Assembly (NCBI GenBank): GCA_046728115.1
Contig: JBKPDW010000011.1
Span: 1-9,220 of the forward strand
DNA: 9,220 nt
Origin: CAVSWN01 sp046728115
Lineage (GTDB): Bacteria; Acidobacteriota; Vicinamibacteria; Vicinamibacterales; CAVVIG01
Reading direction: 5' to 3'
Position numbers and translations under genes: made by a program. The notes beneath the pieces are model-generated. The model worked only from the letters and a program-made list of their open reading frames with translations, had not been told where the DNA came from and searched no databases. Shown here in pieces: positions 5,384-9,220 of this stretch. How positions within the stretch are numbered: the stretch's first letter is position 1; each line of letters opens with the position of its first letter.

Positions 5384-7342
5384 CTATGGGAGCGCCAGCG
5401 CCACGTACTCGGGCGCGTGATCCCGCGATCCGATCCCCACGACGATGTACTGCTTCCGGCCGATCATGTACGTCATGGGCCCAGCGGTCGTCCCGGACGG
5501 CAATTCCGTTTCCCAGATCACGCTGCCCGTTGCCTTGTCATAGGCGCGGAACTTCTTGCCCCAGGTCCAATCGGCGCGCGGGATGCCGCTGATTGCGTCG
5601 CTGCCTTCGCCGAGGAACAGGAGCGTTTTCGTGACGAGAGGCGCCGGCCGATTCGGGGTCCCCAGCGGCGGCAGCTTCAGATCCTTCAACAACGGGTGGT
5701 TGCGCGGCCCGTCTCCATTCGGAACCATCCACCGCACGGTCCCGTTCCCGAGGTCGAGCGCCGTAATCCGGCCGTACGGGCCTTTGATGATCGGTAGACC
5801 GTCGATGTCGGGTGGCGATCCAACGCTCGCGTACTCCATCGTCGCCTTCGGGTCGGTCTGCTTCTTGATGGCGCGATTGGACGGACCCGGCAAGGAACTC
5901 GAGACGGCGTAGTAGATGCTGGTGTCGGGATCGAAGGCGCCCGTATTCCAGTTGGCCGATCCCCACGAGCCTGGCTGCATGAGCGTCCCCTTTTTCGCGC
6001 CCGGCTCGTCGACGATGGACGGCGGTGTGAACAGCGGACCGGTGACGTACTCCTTCGCAATTTCGCGCGCGCGCGCCTTCAGCTCAGGCGTGTAATCGAT
6101 CAAATCATCGTCTGCGACGCCCTGACGATCGAAGGCCGGCGGTTTTGTCGGGAATGGCTGCGTCGGGGACGTCCGCTCGCCCGGGACGGTTGATTGCGGC
6201 ACCGGTCGCTCTTCGATGGGCCACACCGGCTTGCCGTTGGTGCGATCGAGAACGAAGAGAAAGCCCGTTTTGCTGGCTTGCATGACGGCCTTGATTCGCT
6301 TGCCGTCGACCGTGATGTCGGCGAGCATTGCCGGACCGACCAGATCCATCTCCCACAGATCGTGATGAACGGTCTGGAAGTGCCACACGCGCCTGCCGCT
6401 TTTCGCATCGAGCGCCACGAGGCTATCCGAAAACAGATTGTCGCCGGGCCTCCAGACTCCCCATGCGGATGCCGTCGGCGCCGTCAGCGGAATGTAAACG
6501 TAACCAAGATCCTCGTCGGCGGTCATCTGGTTCCAGGCCCCGAGATCGCCCGCATACTTCCACGACTCGTTGCCCCACGTTTCGCTTCCGAATTCGCCTT
6601 CGCGCGGCACGACGTGGAACGTCCACAGGAGCTTGCCGGTCTCGGCATCGAAGCCGCGAACGTCTTCCGGAGCCGCTTCCTTCTTGTTGGTACCGGTGTC
6701 GCCGGCGCCACCCGTATTGCCGGTCACCACGACGACGTTGCCGACGACGAGGGGACCGGTCGTATCGCTGAACCGGCCCGCGAGCGGCTGGTTTTGCTCG
6801 AAATGGAGGCTCGCGCGTCCTTGATCGCCGAAGCCCGCGATCAATTTGCCGGTGGCGGCGTCGAGTGCGTACAAGTATTCGCCGCGAATCGCGAAGATTC
6901 GCTTGCCGCGGTTTTCACCGCCGCGCCAATAATCGACTCCGCGCGTGGTGTTCGCCGTCGCCTCCTGGAGCGTCGGCGCGAACAGTTCCTGTTCCCAGAT
7001 CGTCTTGCCGGACTCGCCTTCGAAGGCGGTGACCAGACCGTGGGCGTCCTGTGTGTACAGGATGCCGTCGACAACGATCGGCGTCGGACGGAAGTATGCG
7101 TTCGGCCGCAGGTCCGGGTACGTCTGCATGAGGCTGTCTCGTACGGCGGGACGACGCCAGACGATTTGCAGGTTCTTGATGTTGTCGCGGTTGATCTGAT
7201 CGAGCGCGGAGTACCGGGTGAACCCCTTGTCGCCGCCGAAGTACCGCCATTCGGTGAGCGTCGACTTCGACTGCGATCGGAGCGCCACAGCCGCGATGAC
7301 CGCGAAGGCGGCGATCGCACCCACACGAATCAGACGATGCAT
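5384..7342 (-). CDS. PQQ-dependent dehydrogenase, membrane glucose dehydrogenase-like
   Basis: This 652-aa quinoprotein should oxidise an alcohol, sugar or aldehyde in the periplasm with pyrroloquinoline quinone. Residues 6-21 form one hydrophobic segment (VGAIAAFAVIAAVAL), either a signal peptide or a membrane anchor. The rest is an eight-bladed propeller with recurring A-x-D-x-x-T/S-G-x-x-x-W repeats (ALDAATGKLI, GFDAETGKLLW, ALDAKSGRRVW, AYDKATGSVIW). TVHHDLWEMD (324-333), ASKTGFLFVLDR (356-367) and GERTSPTQPFP (388-398) match E. coli Gcd; from memory the first two hold its catalytic Asp and Lys. There is no cysteine at all, so it lacks both the vicinal disulfide of methanol/ethanol dehydrogenases and a CxxCH haem site. 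The five-helix quinone-binding N-terminus of Gcd is also missing, so its electron acceptor must be another protein. The start has AAAGGG 6 nt upstream and lies 3 nt after the flavoprotein stop. The substrate cannot be fixed from sequence. Confidence 0.88.
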   Translation of the reverse strand: MHRLIRVGAIAAFAVIAAVALRSQSKSTLTEWRYFGGDKGFTRYSALDQINRDNIKNLQIVWRRPAVRDSLMQTYPDLRPNAYFRPTPIVVDGILYTQDAHGLVTAFEGESGKTIWEQELFAPTLQEATANTTRGVDYWRGGENRGKRIFAIRGEYLYALDAATGKLIAGFGDQGRASLHFEQNQPLAGRFSDTTGPLVVGNVVVVTGNTGGAGDTGTNKKEAAPEDVRGFDAETGKLLWTFHVVPREGEFGSETWGNESWKYAGDLGAWNQMTADEDLGYVYIPLTAPTASAWGVWRPGDNLFSDSLVALDAKSGRRVWHFQTVHHDLWEMDLVGPAMLADITVDGKRIKAVMQASKTGFLFVLDRTNGKPVWPIEERPVPQSTVPGERTSPTQPFPTKPPAFDRQGVADDDLIDYTPELKARAREIAKEYVTGPLFTPPSIVDEPGAKKGTLMQPGSWGSANWNTGAFDPDTSIYYAVSSSLPGPSNRAIKKQTDPKATMEYASVGSPPDIDGLPIIKGPYGRITALDLGNGTVRWMVPNGDGPRNHPLLKDLKLPPLGTPNRPAPLVTKTLLFLGEGSDAISGIPRADWTWGKKFRAYDKATGSVIWETELPSGTTAGPMTYMIGRKQYIVVGIGSRDHAPEYVALALP

Positions 7343-7345
7343 AAT

Positions 7346-9220
7346 TCACCCTTTCGACGAGCCTGTCGAGGATCGCTGAGGATCCGTCAGCATCGGCATC
7401 GCGCGCCGCTGCAGCACTTCCTGGACTGCTCGATGCGCCTCGAGCATCGCGGCGTCCGTGTGTGGACTGGCCGCCGCGTCGGAGTTCGCGATCGTGATGG
7501 AGCCAAACGGCTGCCGCCCGATCACGCACGGCCTCGAGTCTGTCGAAGTAAATACCCATTCCAGCGGGTCGTACAGACTGTTGTACGTGTATGCGTACCC
7601 GTGCGGCCACCGGTTCACCGTGATCGCGATGATGTCGCGAGCGGCGTCGAACCCTCCGCTTCCCAGCGTCCGCGCGAGTTGATCACGGATCTTGCGTTCG
7701 AAGGTCTCGAATGACGTGCTCAGCAAGTCAGCGCGGCCGATACGATGCTGTTCTTTGCGCGGCTTTCCAGGCGCACAGTGATAGCGTGTCAGGTGGAGGA
7801 CGATCGGCTCGTCGGGCGACTGTGGATGCTGCAGGTCGCCGAGGCTCACCGCTTCCGCCAGCGACACGCCGGTGTGGTACATCGTCGGCGAGTTCACGCT
7901 GCCGACACCGATCTTCTGGAAGGCCGTCCAGTTGCGTACGGCCACACTCGTGTAGACGAGCGGGCCCTTGACGCCGTACGCGAGGGCTTCCTTCTGCTTC
8001 GCCGGGAGATCCGGCACGAGAAACGGGATGAACATATTCCAGCACGCCATGACGCACGCACGTCCGCGCACCTGATAGGTCTTGCCGCCTCTGACGTAGC
8101 TGACGATCGTCTCTCTGGCGCTCGAAGGCTCCCCGTCGTGACGCACGTTGACGACCGTGCTGTTCAGCCGAATCCGGGCAGGCTGCCCCGATCGATCGAG
8201 GAGCGCGTAGTTGACGTGCGCCGCGCCGACGTCCTCCATGGTCTGACCCGGGACTGCGTCCGGAATCAGCCAGCGCACGAGCAGGCGCGCGATCGTGGCG
8301 TTGCCGTCGGGAAAATGAATCGCGCCTCCGCCGCCCGCGCCGTTCTGACGACCGTGCTGACCGCCGGGCAAATCCGCGAGCACGCCGTTTGGCGTCGGCT
8401 CCAGGTTCATGCCATTGAAACCCGGCAGCCCCATCTGCCAGCCGAATAACGCCGGCAGCGCGTCGATCCCCACGCAGAAGTTTCCAGCGCCGGTGTTCTG
8501 ATAGAACCACAGCACCTGCTTGTCGGCCTTGACGACGTTGAGGACGAAATCCTCATAACTCATCTTCGCGAGGCGCACTTTCTTTTCAGCCGACGACAGT
8601 CCTGGCATGAAATCCGGGAGTGGACCGTTCAAGCGGATCATGTCCTCGCGCGCCTTCGCCGAGAGCGGCGTCTCGGACAGAAATTCGGACGTGTACGCGC
8701 CGCCGCGTCCGCCACCGCGGCCGCCGCCGGCAGCGGGCGCGGCCCCACGACCGCCGCCCGCGCTGCGCAACACCAGCTTGTCGACGCCCCACGTCTCCTT
8801 GTCGAAGAAGAGTGCGGAGCCAGTGAGACCAAGCGAGCGGTACAGCTCGCGGTTCTTCGCGTTGGCCGACACGAACCGATCGAGATCGATGCCGACGTCC
8901 TGCAGGAGCTGGCGTGCCGGCAGGTTGTAGTGGAGCGGCGACTCGATGTTCAGCGTGCCGCCGTTCAACGCGAGCATGCGTCCGTTGTAATGGAACTCGT
9001 TGCGCTTGGCGTGCCCTCCGAAGTCGTCGTGGTTGTCGAGCACGAGAACTTTTGCGCTGCGGCCGACTTCCTTGATGAAGTAATGCGCCGCAGCGAGTCC
9101 GCTCAATCCGCCGCCGACGACAACCAGATCGTAGGTTTCACCGGTATTGATCGCGCCCGCAAGGTCCACCTGCCGGCGATCGCGGAGCTGATGCGCGACC
9201 TCGAACGATCCCTCGTGGCT
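7346..9220 (-). CDS. FAD-dependent oxidoreductase, spermidine dehydrogenase-like flavin amine oxidase family, 5' end off window
   Basis: The minus frame stays open to the right edge: 624 codons plus stop. An internal GTG at 9169 is not the real start, because 17 upstream codons (SHEGSFEVAHQLRDRRQ) encode a segment typical of this family before its FAD fold. Numbering from the edge, GGGLSG (36-41) after LVVV is the dinucleotide-binding Rossmann loop, Asp62 ends the second strand, and FGGHAKR (67-73) follows as in NAD_binding_8/amino-oxidase proteins. NRWPHGYAY (536-544) and RQPFGSITIANSD (569-581) look like the C-terminal FAD-contact region. Known spermidine dehydrogenase of Pseudomonas cleaves spermidine to 1,3-diaminopropane and 4-aminobutanal; relatives often carry a Tat signal, which would be off the edge here. 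A Gly/Arg-rich insertion sits at 155-174. It is the first visible gene of an operon with the PQQ dehydrogenase. The family is fairly sure; the substrate is a guess. Confidence 0.8.
   Translation of the reverse strand, partial: SHEGSFEVAHQLRDRRQVDLAGAINTGETYDLVVVGGGLSGLAAAHYFIKEVGRSAKVLVLDNHDDFGGHAKRNEFHYNGRMLALNGGTLNIESPLHYNLPARQLLQDVGIDLDRFVSANAKNRELYRSLGLTGSALFFDKETWGVDKLVLRSAGGGRGAAPAAGGGRGGGRGGAYTSEFLSETPLSAKAREDMIRLNGPLPDFMPGLSSAEKKVRLAKMSYEDFVLNVVKADKQVLWFYQNTGAGNFCVGIDALPALFGWQMGLPGFNGMNLEPTPNGVLADLPGGQHGRQNGAGGGGAIHFPDGNATIARLLVRWLIPDAVPGQTMEDVGAAHVNYALLDRSGQPARIRLNSTVVNVRHDGEPSSARETIVSYVRGGKTYQVRGRACVMACWNMFIPFLVPDLPAKQKEALAYGVKGPLVYTSVAVRNWTAFQKIGVGSVNSPTMYHTGVSLAEAVSLGDLQHPQSPDEPIVLHLTRYHCAPGKPRKEQHRIGRADLLSTSFETFERKIRDQLARTLGSGGFDAARDIIAITVNRWPHGYAYTYNSLYDPLEWVFTSTDSRPCVIGRQPFGSITIANSDAAASPHTDAAMLEAHRAVQEVLQRRAMPMLTDPQRSSTGSSKG
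7349..7354 (-). promoter_or_regulatory. Shine-Dalgarno of the PQQ dehydrogenase inside the flavoprotein gene end
   Basis: On the minus strand AAAGGG, followed directly by the stop TGA, is also the last two sense codons (Lys-Gly) of the flavoprotein gene. The PQQ dehydrogenase ATG follows 6 nt later (TGAATTATG). This arrangement indicates translational coupling within one mRNA. Confidence 0.65.
8699..8758 (-). repeat. GC-rich low-complexity segment encoding a Gly/Arg/Ala-rich insertion
   Basis: The flavoprotein codes here for AGGGRGAAPAAGGGRGGGRG (window residues 155-174), built from repeated GGC/GGT/CGC codons. It separates the segment DKLVLRS from YTSEFLSETPL and looks like a flexible surface loop. 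Slippage in a triplet-like GC-rich tract could explain its origin. A sequencing or assembly length error in this tract is also possible, although the frame is kept. Confidence 0.6.

Noticed and set aside
5380..5393. GCTCC-TATG-GGAGC hairpin as a terminator of the PQQ gene
   Set aside because: The stem is only 5 bp, straddles the stop codon and is not followed by a T-run on the minus strand.
6194..7714. A 506-codon plus-strand frame over the PQQ gene
   Set aside because: It crosses the PQQ-flavoprotein junction in antisense and shows no recognisable motif. The minus genes have clear catalytic motifs.
7346..9169. Flavoprotein starting at GTG 9169
   Set aside because: The frame is open upstream to the window edge, and the extra codons (GSFEVAHQLRD) look like the conserved segment preceding the FAD fold, so the gene is 5'-truncated by the window.
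1..9220. CRISPR array, tRNA, rRNA, insertion sequence or phage genes
   Set aside because: I saw no regularly spaced repeats, no cloverleaf with a conserved T-arm, no transposase or integrase motifs, and no terminal inverted repeats.

Overview
The window is GC-rich, densely coding bacterial DNA. It holds five genes, and two of them run off the window edges. A very large TonB-dependent receptor with an N-terminal carboxypeptidase-regulatory domain, PQQ and flavin oxidoreductases, and Shine-Dalgarno sites of mixed strength fit a soil or sediment Acidobacteriota lineage such as Vicinamibacteria. That placement is inference from gene style, because no rRNA or marker gene is present.

Layout, left to right. 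Positions 1-2590 (minus) hold most of an Oar-like TonB-dependent receptor gene whose 3' end lies off the left edge. Positions 2591-2957 are intergenic. They hold the receptor's probable promoter, with a tandem 10-bp repeat and an imperfect palindrome, and on the plus strand a stranded 5' gene fragment encoding a textbook Tat signal (RRDFLK). Positions 2958-4316 (minus) encode a class III PLP aminotransferase of 4-aminobutyrate aminotransferase (GabT) type. A short divergent spacer (4317-4388) separates it from a plus-strand regulator (4389-5225) with an unusual order of domains: MerR-type HTH, XRE-type HTH, then cupin. A convergent 158-bp spacer with a hairpin follows. Positions 5384-9220 (minus) are a two-gene, translationally coupled operon: an FAD oxidoreductase resembling spermidine dehydrogenase (5' end off the right edge), then a PQQ-dependent dehydrogenase of the membrane glucose dehydrogenase type.

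How they may work together (inference). XRE-cupin regulators such as PuuR control polyamine/GABA catabolism. Spermidine dehydrogenase yields 4-aminobutanal, the precursor of GABA, and GabT removes the amino group of GABA. The window may therefore be an amine-degradation locus: outer-membrane uptake, periplasmic flavin- and quinone-dependent oxidation, cytoplasmic transamination, and a ligand-sensing regulator divergent from the aminotransferase. Substrate identities are not proven by sequence. The most unusual items are the triple-domain regulator, the flavoprotein-quinoprotein operon and the orphan Tat-signal fragment.
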